Positions 7,684 to 16,243 of a stretch of 25,822 nucleotides of DNA are shown here, piece by piece. The notes beneath the pieces were generated by a model, which had not been told where the DNA came from, ran no database searches, and saw nothing but the letters and a program-made list of their open reading frames with translations. The position numbers and the translations under genes are program-made. This DNA is from DASRDE01 sp035652755. GTDB lineage: Bacteria; Vulcanimicrobiota; Vulcanimicrobiia; Vulcanimicrobiales; Vulcanimicrobiaceae. Each line of letters opens with the position of its first letter. Positions within the stretch are counted from its first letter, which is position 1. Where the stretch lies: assembly GCA_035652755.1 (NCBI GenBank), contig DASRDE010000316.1:1-25822 (forward strand), written 5' to 3'.

Positions 7684-9259
7684 AGACGCCGAACCTCGTG
7701 GGCGCGATCGGTGCGTGTGCGGCCGCGTCCAAACCAATGGCGATAACCTTACGCGTGTCGAGCGGATCGATGATGCCGTCGTCCCACAATCGCGCGGTTG
7801 AATAGTAAGGGCTGCCTTCGCGATCGTACTTTTCGAGGATTGGCTTTTCGAAGTCAATTTTTTCCTGCGGCGACATCTCGCCCCTGACCGTTGAGAGGAC
7901 GCTGGCCGCTTGCGGGCCGCCCATGACCGAGATCCGCGCGTTGGGCCACATCCAGAGCTGGCGCGGCGAATAGGCGCGCCCGCACATGCCGTAGTTGCCG
8001 GCGCCGAAGCTGCCGCCGATAACGACGGTGAATTTGGGCACTTCGGCGCACGCGACCGCCGTGACCAACTTGGCGCCGTCCTTTGCGATGCCGCCGTTCT
8101 CGTACTCTTTGCCGACCATGAAGCCGGTGATGTTCTGCAGGAAGAGCAGCGGCGTGCCGCGTTGGACGCACAGCTCGATGAAATGCGCGCCTTTGAGCGC
8201 GCTCTCGCTGAATAGGATGCCGTTGTTCGCGACGATTCCGATCGGGTGGCCTTCGATGCGGGCAAAGCCGGTGACCAGCGTCGTGCCGTAGCGCGCTTTG
8301 AACTCGTGGAACTGCGAGCCGTCCACCAAGCGCGCGATGACTTCGCGCACGTCGTACGCGATGCGGCTGTCCGCCGGAATAATGCCGTAGATCTCGCGCG
8401 GATCGTACTTGGGTTTTTCCGGTTCGCAGCTGTCCCACTGGCGCGGGAGCTCGCGATGGAGATGCGCCACGATCGAGCGCACGATTCCGAGCGCGTGTTC
8501 GTCGTCTTCGGCGAAATGATCCGCAACGCCCGAGATGCGCGTATGCACGTCGGCTCCGCCGAGCTCTTCGGCCGTCACTTCTTCGCCGGTCGCGGCTTTA
8601 ACGAGCGGCGGGCCGCCCAAGAAGATCGTGCCGTTGCCCTTGACGATCACGGTTTCGTCGGACATCGCCGGGACATATGCGCCCCCGGCGGTGCACGAAC
8701 CCATGACCGCGGCGATCTGCGGAATCTTTTTTCCGGACATGCGCGCTTGATTATAGAAGATTCGCCCGAAGTGATCGCGATCGGGGAAAACGTCCGCCTG
8801 CAGCGGCAGAAACGCGCCGCCCGAATCGACCAAGTAAATGCACGGCAGATGGTTCTGCTCGGCAATCTCTTGCGCGCGCAAATGCTTCTTGACCGTCATC
8901 GGGTAATACGTCCCGCCTTTAACGGTCGCATCGTTGGCGATGACCACGCAGTGCTGTCCCTCGACCACGCCGATACCCGCGACCATGCCGGCGGCCGGCG
9001 CATCGCCTTTGTACATATCGTGCGCGGCCAGCGCCGAGATTTCCAGAAACGGGGCTCCCGGATCCAGCAGACGATCGACGCGTTCGCGAGCCGTGAGCTT
9101 GCCTCTCTTGCGGTGCTTTGCAATCGCCTGCGCCCCGCCGCCGGCGCGCGCAGTTTCGAGCGCTGCCCGAAGCTCGTCGACCAGCGCGCTCATGCGTTCC
9201 GCATTGCGCGCGTATTGTTCGCTGCGCCGGTCCAGGCGCGTCTCCAACACGTACGTCAC
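7673..9259 (-). CDS. Acyl-CoA carboxylase carboxyltransferase (beta) subunit, methylcrotonyl-CoA carboxylase type
   Basis: A 528-residue carboxyltransferase that moves CO2 from carboxybiotin to an acyl-CoA. The start VLETRLDRRSEQYARNAERM (after MTY), KRGKLTARERVDRLLDPG at 51-68 and KGGTYYPMTVKKHLRAQ at 114-130 are typical of MCC beta rather than the propionyl-CoA type. CTAGGAYVPAMSDE at 189-202 is one of the crotonase-fold oxyanion segments. The C-terminal half contains GSFGAGNYGMCGRAYSPR. This would act in leucine/isovalerate breakdown. GTG at 9259 is chosen: the frame continues upstream but would run into the divergent DUF1800 gene. The biotin-carboxylase partner and other leucine-degradation genes are not in this window. 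Substrate specificity is family-based inference. Confidence 0.88.
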   Translation of the reverse strand: MTYVLETRLDRRSEQYARNAERMSALVDELRAALETARAGGGAQAIAKHRKRGKLTARERVDRLLDPGAPFLEISALAAHDMYKGDAPAAGMVAGIGVVEGQHCVVIANDATVKGGTYYPMTVKKHLRAQEIAEQNHLPCIYLVDSGGAFLPLQADVFPDRDHFGRIFYNQARMSGKKIPQIAAVMGSCTAGGAYVPAMSDETVIVKGNGTIFLGGPPLVKAATGEEVTAEELGGADVHTRISGVADHFAEDDEHALGIVRSIVAHLHRELPRQWDSCEPEKPKYDPREIYGIIPADSRIAYDVREVIARLVDGSQFHEFKARYGTTLVTGFARIEGHPIGIVANNGILFSESALKGAHFIELCVQRGTPLLFLQNITGFMVGKEYENGGIAKDGAKLVTAVACAEVPKFTVVIGGSFGAGNYGMCGRAYSPRQLWMWPNARISVMGGPQAASVLSTVRGEMSPQEKIDFEKPILEKYDREGSPYYSTARLWDDGIIDPLDTRKVIAIGLDAAAHAPIAPTRFGVFRM

Positions 9260-9323
9260 GGGAGCGCGGTTCTTCTCAGACCGCTTTAACCCCGTCTGCG
9301 CCGCGCTCCGATAGACTAAATGC

Positions 9324-10814
9324 ATGGCAACGGCCCTAATTCCGCATACCGACGTCGCCGGAATGGCTCGACCGGCAGGCGAGTTGGACGTGCAGCGCGC
9401 CCTGGCCCCGTACGGCGGCCCATGGAACGCGCGCCTTGCCGCGCATTTGCTGCGGCGCGCGGGATTCGGCGGCACGCCCGGCGAGATTGCCAGGTTCGCG
9501 GCGATGCCGGTTCATCAGGCCGTCGATCAATTGCAGAAGCTGCCGGCCGCGGACGCGATCGCCCCGCCGGACAACCTGTACAGTTTGAGCGCCGCGATCG
9601 CGCAGCTCTTTCCGAACGGCCGCCCGAAAGACGTCGACGACACGGAACGCCGCCGGATCTTCGAGCAGATCCGCATGGGCGAACGCACTTCGATCGTCTC
9701 GCTCCAGAATTGGTGGCTCAACCGCATGCTTTCGACGCCCGCGCCGCTGCAGGAGAAGATGACGCTCTTCTTCCACGGCCACTTCACGAGCGCGGCGATT
9801 CAAAAGGGCGCCGATCCGCAGATGATGTTCGCGCAAAACCAGCTCTTTCGCGAATACGCGCTCGGAAATCTGCGCGACTTGACGTGGCAAGTGTCGATCG
9901 ACCCGGCGATGCTGATCTACTTGGACAACGCCACGAACGTCGCTCAGCATCCGAATGAAAACTATGCCCGCGAGCTGATGGAGCTCTTCACGCTCGGCGT
10001 GGACCATTACACGGAGAACGACGTTCGCGAATCGGCCCGCGCGTGGAGCGGGTGGATCGTCAACCGGCGAACAGGCGCAGCGCAGTTCCTGCCGGGACGG
10101 CATGACAGCGGAACGAAAACGTTTCTCGGGCAGACGGGAAACTGGACCGGACAAGACATCGTCAACATCATCTACCGGCAGCCGGCCTGCGCGATGTTTT
10201 GGGCCAATACCCTGCTGAACTTCTTCGTGTACAACGATCCCGAGCCGGCGCTGGTCTCTTCGCTGGCCAATGTAATTCGCGCGCACGATTTCGAGCTGCG
10301 CCCGATCATGTCTACGCTGCTGCGCAGCAACGTCTTCTTTTCGCAGCGCGCCTATCGCGCGCTGGTGAAAAGCCCCGCCGAGTTTACGATCGGCACGTAC
10401 AAGGCGCTGGAGCTGACGGAGATAGGGCTGCAAGGTCAGCGCGCCCTCGCGCAGATGGGGCAAGTGCTGTTCTATCCGCCGAACGTTGCCGGATGGCCTG
10501 GGGGAGCGAACTGGCTGACGACGCAGACCATGATCGCACGCGCGAACTTCGTCGCATCGATCGTGAACTCGCCGGCGATGACCGGCGACTCTTGGCTGCA
10601 AAGCATGCCGATGCGCTCGCAAGAAGCTGCGGGAGCGTTGGTCGAACGGATGCTGCTCGGCGACGCATCGGGCAGCGCGCTCGCACAGCTCACGGCGTAT
10701 CTGGACGGTTCCAACACGTCGGCTTTGGGCGTGCTCTCGCCCGAGAATTTTCAAGAGCGCCTGCGCGGCGGAATCTACCTGACCATGGCCATGCCGGCTT
10801 ACCAACTGGGATAA
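9324..10814 (+). CDS. DUF1800 domain-containing protein
   Basis: A 496-residue protein that matches the DUF1800 family along its length. Landmarks are HLLRRAGFGG at residues 41-50, the LQNWWLNRML / EKMTLFFHGHFTS region around 130-155, the NYARELMELFTLGVDHYTE motif, and a C-terminal PPNVAGWPGG segment. No classical signal peptide is visible, although this family is usually found beside exported DUF1501 proteins. The start ATG lies 64 bp from the divergent carboxylase start. The next gene begins 5 bp after its stop, so the two form an operon. Biochemical function is unknown; the pairing with DUF1501 is the only strong clue. Confidence 0.9.
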   Translation: MATALIPHTDVAGMARPAGELDVQRALAPYGGPWNARLAAHLLRRAGFGGTPGEIARFAAMPVHQAVDQLQKLPAADAIAPPDNLYSLSAAIAQLFPNGRPKDVDDTERRRIFEQIRMGERTSIVSLQNWWLNRMLSTPAPLQEKMTLFFHGHFTSAAIQKGADPQMMFAQNQLFREYALGNLRDLTWQVSIDPAMLIYLDNATNVAQHPNENYARELMELFTLGVDHYTENDVRESARAWSGWIVNRRTGAAQFLPGRHDSGTKTFLGQTGNWTGQDIVNIIYRQPACAMFWANTLLNFFVYNDPEPALVSSLANVIRAHDFELRPIMSTLLRSNVFFSQRAYRALVKSPAEFTIGTYKALELTEIGLQGQRALAQMGQVLFYPPNVAGWPGGANWLTTQTMIARANFVASIVNSPAMTGDSWLQSMPMRSQEAAGALVERMLLGDASGSALAQLTAYLDGSNTSALGVLSPENFQERLRGGIYLTMAMPAYQLG

Positions 10815-10819
10815 ACGTG

Positions 10820-12040
10820 ATGAATCGCAAGATGTTTTTGGCCGGAGCGCTCAGCGGGATTGCCGTCGCCGCAAACACCGAACACGTCTTCGCTCGCGCG
10901 CTCGGCGCCGCGCCGCTTCCGGGCCTGCCGGGCGCGGACAACCGCGTCTTGGTGCTGATCAATCTGCAAGGCGGCAACGACGGCCTGAATTGCATCGTCC
11001 CGCACGCAGACGCCCGGTATTACAGCGTGCGGCCCACGATTGCCGTCCCGCAGGGCGACGTGCTCGGCATCGACGCGCAAATCGGTTTCAATCCGGCGAT
11101 GCGCTCGCTCAAGGCGATGTACGACAAGGGCCAGGTGGCGATCGTGCAGAGCGTGGGCTATCCGGATCCCGACCATTCCCATTTCCGATCGACCGAGATT
11201 TGGCAGACCGCAGCGCCGGACCGGTACGAACATACCGGGTGGCTCGGCCGCTATTTGGACGACGCGGGTTTGCCGAAAAACAACCTCTTCAACGGCGTGG
11301 CGATCGCGCAGGTGCTGCCGGAGGTCTTGGTTGCCAACCAAGTCGACGTTCCGGCGATCGCGCAAGTCAACGGTTACGGGCTCATCGGCGATCGCAACCG
11401 CGCAGCGCGTACCGCGTACGCGCAGCTGGTCAACGATGAGCGGCTGCCGTTCTCCTCGCCGTATCTGCAGCACGTCGTCGAGATCGAAGACCACGCGCAA
11501 AAGGGATCCGAGGAACTGCCCAAACTCATCGCCGGGTATAAGTCCGCGGGCGCCTATCCCGCTACTCCGCTTGGGCGCAGCCTTTCGCTGGCGGCGCAAA
11601 TTGCAGGAAGCAACTTGGGAACCCGCGTGCTGTACGTTCAGCACGGATCGTTCGACACGCACATCAACCAGAAGGCAACGCAAGACCGGCTGCTCGGCGA
11701 GCTCTCCGACGCGCTTTCGGCGTTCTACGCCGACCTCGCCGCGCACGGCAACGATCGCCGTGTGCTGACGATGACGTTTTCGGAATTCGGGCGGCGCATC
11801 GAGGAGAACGCAAGCCGCGGCACCGACCACGGTGAAGGTTCGCCGCTCTTCCTGGTCGGGGGCGGCGTACGCGGCGGCGTTTACGGAGCTTATCCCGATC
11901 TCGGCAATACCAGCATCGGCAACGTGCGCTTCGCAACCGATTTCCGCAGCGTCTACGCCACCGTGCTCGAACGCTGGCTGGGCCGGAGTTCCCGGCCGAT
12001 TCTGCGCGGCTCGTTCCCCACGCTCCCCGTTTTGGTATAG
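10820..12040 (+). CDS. DUF1501 domain-containing exported protein
   Basis: A 406-residue protein with a signal-like N-terminus (MNRKMFLAGALSGIAVAA, then an A-x-A-like region near residue 30) but without a clear twin-arginine motif. The core has the DUF1501 landmarks LINLQGGNDGLN, RSTEIWQTA and GTDHGEGSPLFLVGGG. DUF1501 proteins are distantly related to the alkaline phosphatase/sulfatase superfamily. The frame is open much further upstream, but the ATG at 10820 follows the DUF1800 stop by 5 bp, has a GGGA Shine-Dalgarno-like element 8 nt away and begins exactly at the signal sequence. It probably forms one secreted or periplasmic functional unit with the DUF1800 protein. Function unknown. Confidence 0.9.
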   Translation: MNRKMFLAGALSGIAVAANTEHVFARALGAAPLPGLPGADNRVLVLINLQGGNDGLNCIVPHADARYYSVRPTIAVPQGDVLGIDAQIGFNPAMRSLKAMYDKGQVAIVQSVGYPDPDHSHFRSTEIWQTAAPDRYEHTGWLGRYLDDAGLPKNNLFNGVAIAQVLPEVLVANQVDVPAIAQVNGYGLIGDRNRAARTAYAQLVNDERLPFSSPYLQHVVEIEDHAQKGSEELPKLIAGYKSAGAYPATPLGRSLSLAAQIAGSNLGTRVLYVQHGSFDTHINQKATQDRLLGELSDALSAFYADLAAHGNDRRVLTMTFSEFGRRIEENASRGTDHGEGSPLFLVGGGVRGGVYGAYPDLGNTSIGNVRFATDFRSVYATVLERWLGRSSRPILRGSFPTLPVLV

Positions 12041-12105
12041 AGAGCAGCGCTCAAGCCGGAGATTGCGGTTGTTCGGCCCGCAGGGCAGGCGCCCGGGTAT
12101 GCCAA

Positions 12106-12504
12106 ATGACCTGCACAATCGATATGGCAGTCGCGGTCGATGCGGGCAGAGACGCCGGTTTTCCGCCCAAGGGCACGCCCAAGAACCACCTGATGGCGTG
12201 GCTGCTCGTCATGCTGCGCGCGCGAAATCTCCACGGCTACGAAATCATGAAGGAGTTGAGGTCGAAATTCGACGTCATCTCCGATCCCGGGACGATTTAC
12301 CGGGCGCTGCGCCAGCTCGAGCGCGACGGATACATTTCGTCGTGGTGGGATGCGCAAGATCAAGGTCCCGCCCGCCGCATCTATACGCTAACCGAGGACG
12401 GAAATGCCGCGCTCGCCGTGTGGAGCAGCGCGCTGGAACACTACCGTTCCAATCTCGACGTCTTTTTCACGCTCTACAGCGGCCGCTGGCCGGGAGTCTC
12501 GTAG
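12106..12504 (+). CDS. PadR-family transcriptional regulator, PhaQ-like
   Basis: A 132-residue winged-helix protein of the PadR family. The wHTH occupies about residues 27-97: PKNHLMAWLLVMLRARNLHG, then YEIMKEL, DPGTIYRALRQLERDGYI and the wing GPARRIYTLTEDG. The order of motifs (PKN...HGYE...DPGTIYR...GPARRIY...) and the C-terminal SALEHYRSNLDVFFTLY segment resemble PhaQ, the polyhydroxybutyrate-responsive PadR repressor of Bacillus, rather than PadR proper. No pha gene lies in this window. ATG at 12106 gives an N-terminal extension of about 25 residues; ATG at 12124 is an alternative start. It lies 65 bp after the DUF1501 gene and 22 bp before the MBL gene. Autoregulation is common in the family but no operator is obvious. 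Confidence 0.88.
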   Translation: MTCTIDMAVAVDAGRDAGFPPKGTPKNHLMAWLLVMLRARNLHGYEIMKELRSKFDVISDPGTIYRALRQLERDGYISSWWDAQDQGPARRIYTLTEDGNAALAVWSSALEHYRSNLDVFFTLYSGRWPGVS

Positions 12505-12526
12505 CGGCTCCTCAAACCACAGCACC

Positions 12527-13321
12527 TTGATCTCCATTCTTTTTTTGGGCACCGGCGGCGCGCGCTTCGTCGTCGCACGGCAGTTTCGCGCCTCGGGCGG
12601 CATGTGGATGCGGTTCGGCGATACGCAAATTCACGTCGATCCCGGTCCGGGCGCTTTGGTGCGCGCCCTTTCGCACGTACCGCCGTGCAATCCGCGCGAA
12701 CTGAGCGGCATCGTGCTCTCGCATAAGCACCTCGACCACGCCAACGACGTCAACGTCATGATCGAAGCGATGACCTCCGGGGGCTTCCGCAGGCGCGGCG
12801 TGCTGCTCGCGCCGCAAGACGCGCTCGAGGGCGAGCACGTGGTCTTCCCCTACGCGCAGCGCTTTCCCGAACGCGTGGAGATCAGCCGCGAGCACGGCGG
12901 TCCCTACCGGATCGGCGACGTCGACGTCTTCGCGTCGATCCGCCACCGGCACGCGGTCGAAACGTACGGACTGCATTTCTCGTACGCAGGGCGCACCGTT
13001 TCATACATGCCCTGCGGCAAGTTTTTCGAAGCATTGGCCGACGACTATCGCAAGCGCAGCCCCGACGTGCTGATCGTCAACGTGCTGCGCTACCACGACG
13101 GCTTGGACGTCGACCATCTGACGTTCGAACAGGCCGCCGGCGTGATAGGGCACGTCGCGCCGCGCGTCTGCGTCTTGCAGCACTTCGGGACGAAGATGCT
13201 CGAGCGCCGTCCTCCGGTGCTAGCCGGCGAGCTTCAGCAGCGCTTGGGACTGCGAGTCCTCGCCGCTCGAGACGGACTGCTGCTCGACGTCGACCAGGAA
13301 CTGGCTGCGCTTGCCGGTTGA
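12527..13321 (+). CDS. MBL-fold metallo-hydrolase
   Basis: A 264-residue metallo-beta-lactamase-fold protein. The metal motif SHKHLDH gives H66, H68, D70 and H71. Further candidate ligands are H142 in the RHRHAVETYG segment and H219 in QHFGTKM. At the position where the family normally has an S/C-D-T-type aspartate, this protein has SYMPCGKFF, so the bridging Asp may be replaced by Cys163 or lost. The first strand ILFLGTGGAR fits the start of MBL proteins of the RNase Z / YycJ-like branch, supporting TTG at 12527 as the start. The longer upstream frame overlaps the PadR gene and is less likely. The GNAT gene overlaps its 3' end by 11 bp. Substrate unknown. Confidence 0.86.
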   Translation: MISILFLGTGGARFVVARQFRASGGMWMRFGDTQIHVDPGPGALVRALSHVPPCNPRELSGIVLSHKHLDHANDVNVMIEAMTSGGFRRRGVLLAPQDALEGEHVVFPYAQRFPERVEISREHGGPYRIGDVDVFASIRHRHAVETYGLHFSYAGRTVSYMPCGKFFEALADDYRKRSPDVLIVNVLRYHDGLDVDHLTFEQAAGVIGHVAPRVCVLQHFGTKMLERRPPVLAGELQQRLGLRVLAARDGLLLDVDQELAALAG

Positions 13322-13736
13322 AATTGCGCGCGTCGGCACCGATGCGGTCGAGTCGTTCGTGCGCAAAACCGAACGCGAGGCGCTCAAGAGCCTTTACGAC
13401 TTCAGCGTCATCTGGCACGAGCAGCGCTACGCGTTTGCCGCATTAGACGCTGAGGAGATGGTCGGCGTCGCGGAGATTCGCGTTGCCGCCTCGCTCGCGC
13501 ACGTCGAACGCGTGATTGTCGTTCCGCCGCGGCGGCGTCAGGGAATCGGCCGCGCGCTGCTCGACGGCGCTGCCGAAACCGCCAGCTACTACAACTGCCA
13601 CAAGATGAGCGCGCTCGTACCGCATGGCGGCGCCGCGCAGCAGTTCTTGGAACGCTGCGGTTATTGCGAAGAAGCGGTGTTGCCGCAGCACACGTTCAAG
13701 CTCGACGTTGCCGTCCTTCGCAAGTTTTTGCTCTAA
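13311..13736 (+). CDS. GNAT-family N-acetyltransferase
   Basis: A 141-residue protein with the GNAT fold. A central strand ending VERVIVVPP is followed by the acetyl-CoA pyrophosphate loop RRRQGIGRALL at 74-84, and a C-terminal GGAAQQFLERCGYCE segment around 106-120 matches the usual end of the fold. It would transfer acetyl from acetyl-CoA to an amine substrate that cannot be named. TTG at 13311 is the only start before the first strand and lies inside the 3' end of the MBL gene, so it is probably co-translated with it. The next gene converges from the right 18 bp later. Confidence 0.8.
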   Translation: MPVEIARVGTDAVESFVRKTEREALKSLYDFSVIWHEQRYAFAALDAEEMVGVAEIRVAASLAHVERVIVVPPRRRQGIGRALLDGAAETASYYNCHKMSALVPHGGAAQQFLERCGYCEEAVLPQHTFKLDVAVLRKFLL

Positions 13737-13754
13737 GGCGGAAGTCCGGTCTCG

Positions 13755-14780
13755 CTAGAACGTCGCGCCCGGCGGGCGTTTGCGTTTGCGTCCAACGGGC
13801 TGCCAGCGCGAGCGCATGTCCGCGTGCGCCTTGAGCGAGCCGTTGTACAAGAAGACGCGTCCGCGTTCGGAGCTGGCAGTGACGACGGGGCCGCCGCCGT
13901 CGACGAGCGCTTGCGCGTCGTTTTCCGATCCCTGAACGCGCGAGGGGCGATCGAAGCTTTGGTAGATTTGACCGTCGCCGCTGTGGGCGCCGATCTGAAC
14001 GCCGCCGCCGCTTACGCCGATACCGACGTTCCCTTGCTGCGACTCAAACCGCGCTAACCCCGGCGCAAACGAACCGTCGTCGTACAGCACGTTGCCGGTC
14101 ACGCTGCTGACTTCGATTTGCCGAGCGTAGCAATGTTCGAACGAGATGTTGCCGGCCGCGGTGCGCGCGCGCAGGCGGTCGAACGACGAATTCGAGACGG
14201 TGATGGGCCCCCGCGCGACTTCCAAGAATCCTTCACCGCCGACGTTCTGCGCTTGGATGCTTCCGTTGTGCACGCGCGCGACGAAACTGCCGGTGTGGTA
14301 GTCCTGCATCTCGATACGCCCGCGCCCGACGTTCGCCCACAGCAGGCCGGTGTCCGAGGGCACGGTAAGCGTCACGGTTGCGTTCGAGTCTCCGCCCAGA
14401 ATCGTGATGCCGTCGTGGCTGCCGTTGCCGAGCGAATTGACGGCGAACTCTTCGGCCGGCAACGTAATGGGACCCGACGGCGATTGCACCGACGTCGAAA
14501 AAATCGGGATGTCGCCGCCGCGCAGCGCGCTTTGGACGGCCTGACCGGCAAAATGTTGCGCGGTCACTTGTTGCGTGGACGACACGTGCACCTGCGAGCC
14601 GGGACCCGTGCGAACGATCAGCACGCCCGAGCGCATCTGAAACCTGACGGCCGGCGCGCTTCCTACCGGGAGGGTGAGGTCGTTTCCGGTGTCTGCGAAC
14701 GATACGCCGGAGGCCAGCCCAAATGCAAAGAGAGCGGCTGACGCCGCTCGTGCAAGCCATCCGAGTGCCGATCGATCCAC
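13755..14780 (-). CDS. Exported DUF4097-like beta-repeat protein
   Basis: A 341-residue protein with a predicted signal peptide (MDRSALGWLARAASAALF, continuing hydrophobic to GVSFAD). The mature part is a run of short beta-strand repeats, for example VGRGRIEMQDYHTGSFVARV, NGSIQAQNVGGEGFLEVARG and TAAGNISFEHCYARQIEVSS. This is the alternating turn pattern of DUF4097/DUF4098 beta-helix proteins, which often sit beside envelope-stress regulators. The C-terminus is basic (VGRKRKRPPG). GTG at 14780 is chosen because it opens the signal peptide and follows a GGGGAGGG-like stretch about 30 nt upstream; the start is moderately certain. It is the last gene of the leftward sigma/kinase operon, 41 bp after the kinase stop, and is a likely regulated output. 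A second protein of this type lies at 18000. Confidence 0.78.
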   Translation of the reverse strand: MDRSALGWLARAASAALFAFGLASGVSFADTGNDLTLPVGSAPAVRFQMRSGVLIVRTGPGSQVHVSSTQQVTAQHFAGQAVQSALRGGDIPIFSTSVQSPSGPITLPAEEFAVNSLGNGSHDGITILGGDSNATVTLTVPSDTGLLWANVGRGRIEMQDYHTGSFVARVHNGSIQAQNVGGEGFLEVARGPITVSNSSFDRLRARTAAGNISFEHCYARQIEVSSVTGNVLYDDGSFAPGLARFESQQGNVGIGVSGGGVQIGAHSGDGQIYQSFDRPSRVQGSENDAQALVDGGGPVVTASSERGRVFLYNGSLKAHADMRSRWQPVGRKRKRPPGATF

Positions 14781-14821
14781 GTAGCCATTGTAGGGTGGCG
14801 GCCCTCCCCGGCCATGAAAAT

Positions 14822-16225
14822 TCAATGAATTCGCGGCAGCCGAACGCGGAAGAGCGCCCCGCCGGAGCGGGCCCGGTCGGCTTCGACGCTCCCCCCGTGG
14901 ATTCGCACGATCGAGCGCACGATGGCCAGGCCGAGCCCCGTGCCGGGCACGGCCCGGGTGCGCGAGCGATCCGCACGATAGAAGCGGTTGAAGACCTGGG
15001 GCAGTTCGCTGGGCTCGATGCCGGGGCCGGTATCCTCCACTTCGAGCCATGCCCATTGTACGTCGCCCCCGACGCGAACCGTCACGCCGCCGCGCTCGGT
15101 GAATTTAATCGCGTTGTCGATGAGGTTGCGGGCCATCTGGCGCAGCAGCGCGGGGTCGCCCTCGACGATGGGCGATTCTTCCGAACTTTCGAGCTCGAGG
15201 CTCAGGCGTTTTTCGCTCGCCCGCTGCGCCGCGGCACTTACTGCTTCGCGCGCAACCGCCGTTAGCGAAAGCGGCTCCTTCGGGATCGCATCGCCCGAGT
15301 CGGCCTTGGCCAGCGTGAGCATTCCGCTGACCATGTTCGAGAGCGACGTGCTCTCGTCGATGATGGTCTGCAGGCTCTCCTTTCGGACCGTCTCGTCGCG
15401 ATCGCCCCAGCGCGCCAGCATCTGCGCGTTGGCGTTGATCGACGTAAGCGGCGTCTTCAACTCGTGCGATGCGTCGGAGATGAATTGCCGCTCCCGCGCG
15501 AAGGCCTCCTCGAGCCGAGCCAGCAGATCGTCGAAACTCTCGGCCAGGTTGCCGATCTCGTCGCGGCGCCCGTTCCAATGCAGCCGCCGGTGCAGCCCCT
15601 CCGAGCCGATCTCGTGCATCGCGTTTGCCAACTCGTTGATCGGATTGGTCGCCTGCGAAGCCAGCGCATACGAAAGGATCGCCATCAACAATGCGGCGAT
15701 GACCAAAATGACGATCATCGAGAGCTGCGTCTGGCGAAATGCTCGGAAGAGCTGGTCCAGCGGCTCGCCCACCTGCACGACAGCGGCGCGCGGACCGCTG
15801 GCCAGCAGCGCGCTGTACACCAGGAACGGACGGCCGTTGACCGTCACGTCGCGCGTGGTCGTGCGCCGTTCGAGCGTGACGCCGCTTGCGCCGAAGCTCG
15901 GCATCGCGCCCATGTTGAAGCTCTTCGCCAGCATATAGCCGTGCGGATCGTCGACTTCGATAAACGTCGTCGGTGAAGCCCAGCGCTCCAAGTTGTCGGG
16001 ATTCTCGAGCACGCGCAGTGCATCGCCGTTGTCCGCAAACGTAAACGAGTTCGGCGGCGGCGCGGCGGAGCGTTCGATGTCCGCCACGGTCGCCGTCGCG
16101 CGTTCCAATGCTTGGTTGCGCAAGATCTGCTCGAAGCGCAGCGTGATGGCGATGCCGAGCGCCGCCACGACCGCGATCAACAGCAGCGCGTACCAAATGG
16201 CAATGCGCCAGCGCAGCGACGTCAC
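14822..16225 (-). CDS. Membrane sensor histidine kinase (HAMP-HisKA-HATPase)
   Basis: A 467-residue kinase. TM1 spans about residues 8-28, an external sensor domain about 29-168 and TM2 about 169-189. A HAMP linker follows (190-243), then the H-box SDASHELKTPLTS with phospho-acceptor His254. The HATPase domain has its N-box at NLIDNAIKF, G1 DTGPGI at 399-403, F-box FNRFYRAD and G2 GTGLGLAI at 428-435. All catalytic boxes are intact. It begins with GTG 18 bp after the response regulator stop, so the two form a two-component pair. The sensor domain has no family I recognise. The downstream DUF4097-like gene suggests that the signal concerns the cell envelope (inference). Confidence 0.95.
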   Translation of the reverse strand: MTSLRWRIAIWYALLLIAVVAALGIAITLRFEQILRNQALERATATVADIERSAAPPPNSFTFADNGDALRVLENPDNLERWASPTTFIEVDDPHGYMLAKSFNMGAMPSFGASGVTLERRTTTRDVTVNGRPFLVYSALLASGPRAAVVQVGEPLDQLFRAFRQTQLSMIVILVIAALLMAILSYALASQATNPINELANAMHEIGSEGLHRRLHWNGRRDEIGNLAESFDDLLARLEEAFARERQFISDASHELKTPLTSINANAQMLARWGDRDETVRKESLQTIIDESTSLSNMVSGMLTLAKADSGDAIPKEPLSLTAVAREAVSAAAQRASEKRLSLELESSEESPIVEGDPALLRQMARNLIDNAIKFTERGGVTVRVGGDVQWAWLEVEDTGPGIEPSELPQVFNRFYRADRSRTRAVPGTGLGLAIVRSIVRIHGGSVEADRARSGGALFRVRLPRIH

Positions 16226-16243
16226 AGCGCTCGGTTCCGGGGC

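Noticed and set aside
9336..10805. 489-residue minus-strand frame
   Set aside because: Antisense to the whole DUF1800 gene, with shadow composition (R, H, V, Q rich) and no family motif.
10199..10819. Longer N-terminus for the DUF1501 protein
   Set aside because: The extra 200 residues are a shadow of the DUF1800 gene; the signal-like sequence starts at 10820.
10799..12118. 439-residue minus-strand frame
   Set aside because: Antisense to the DUF1501 gene, with no motif and no ribosome binding site.
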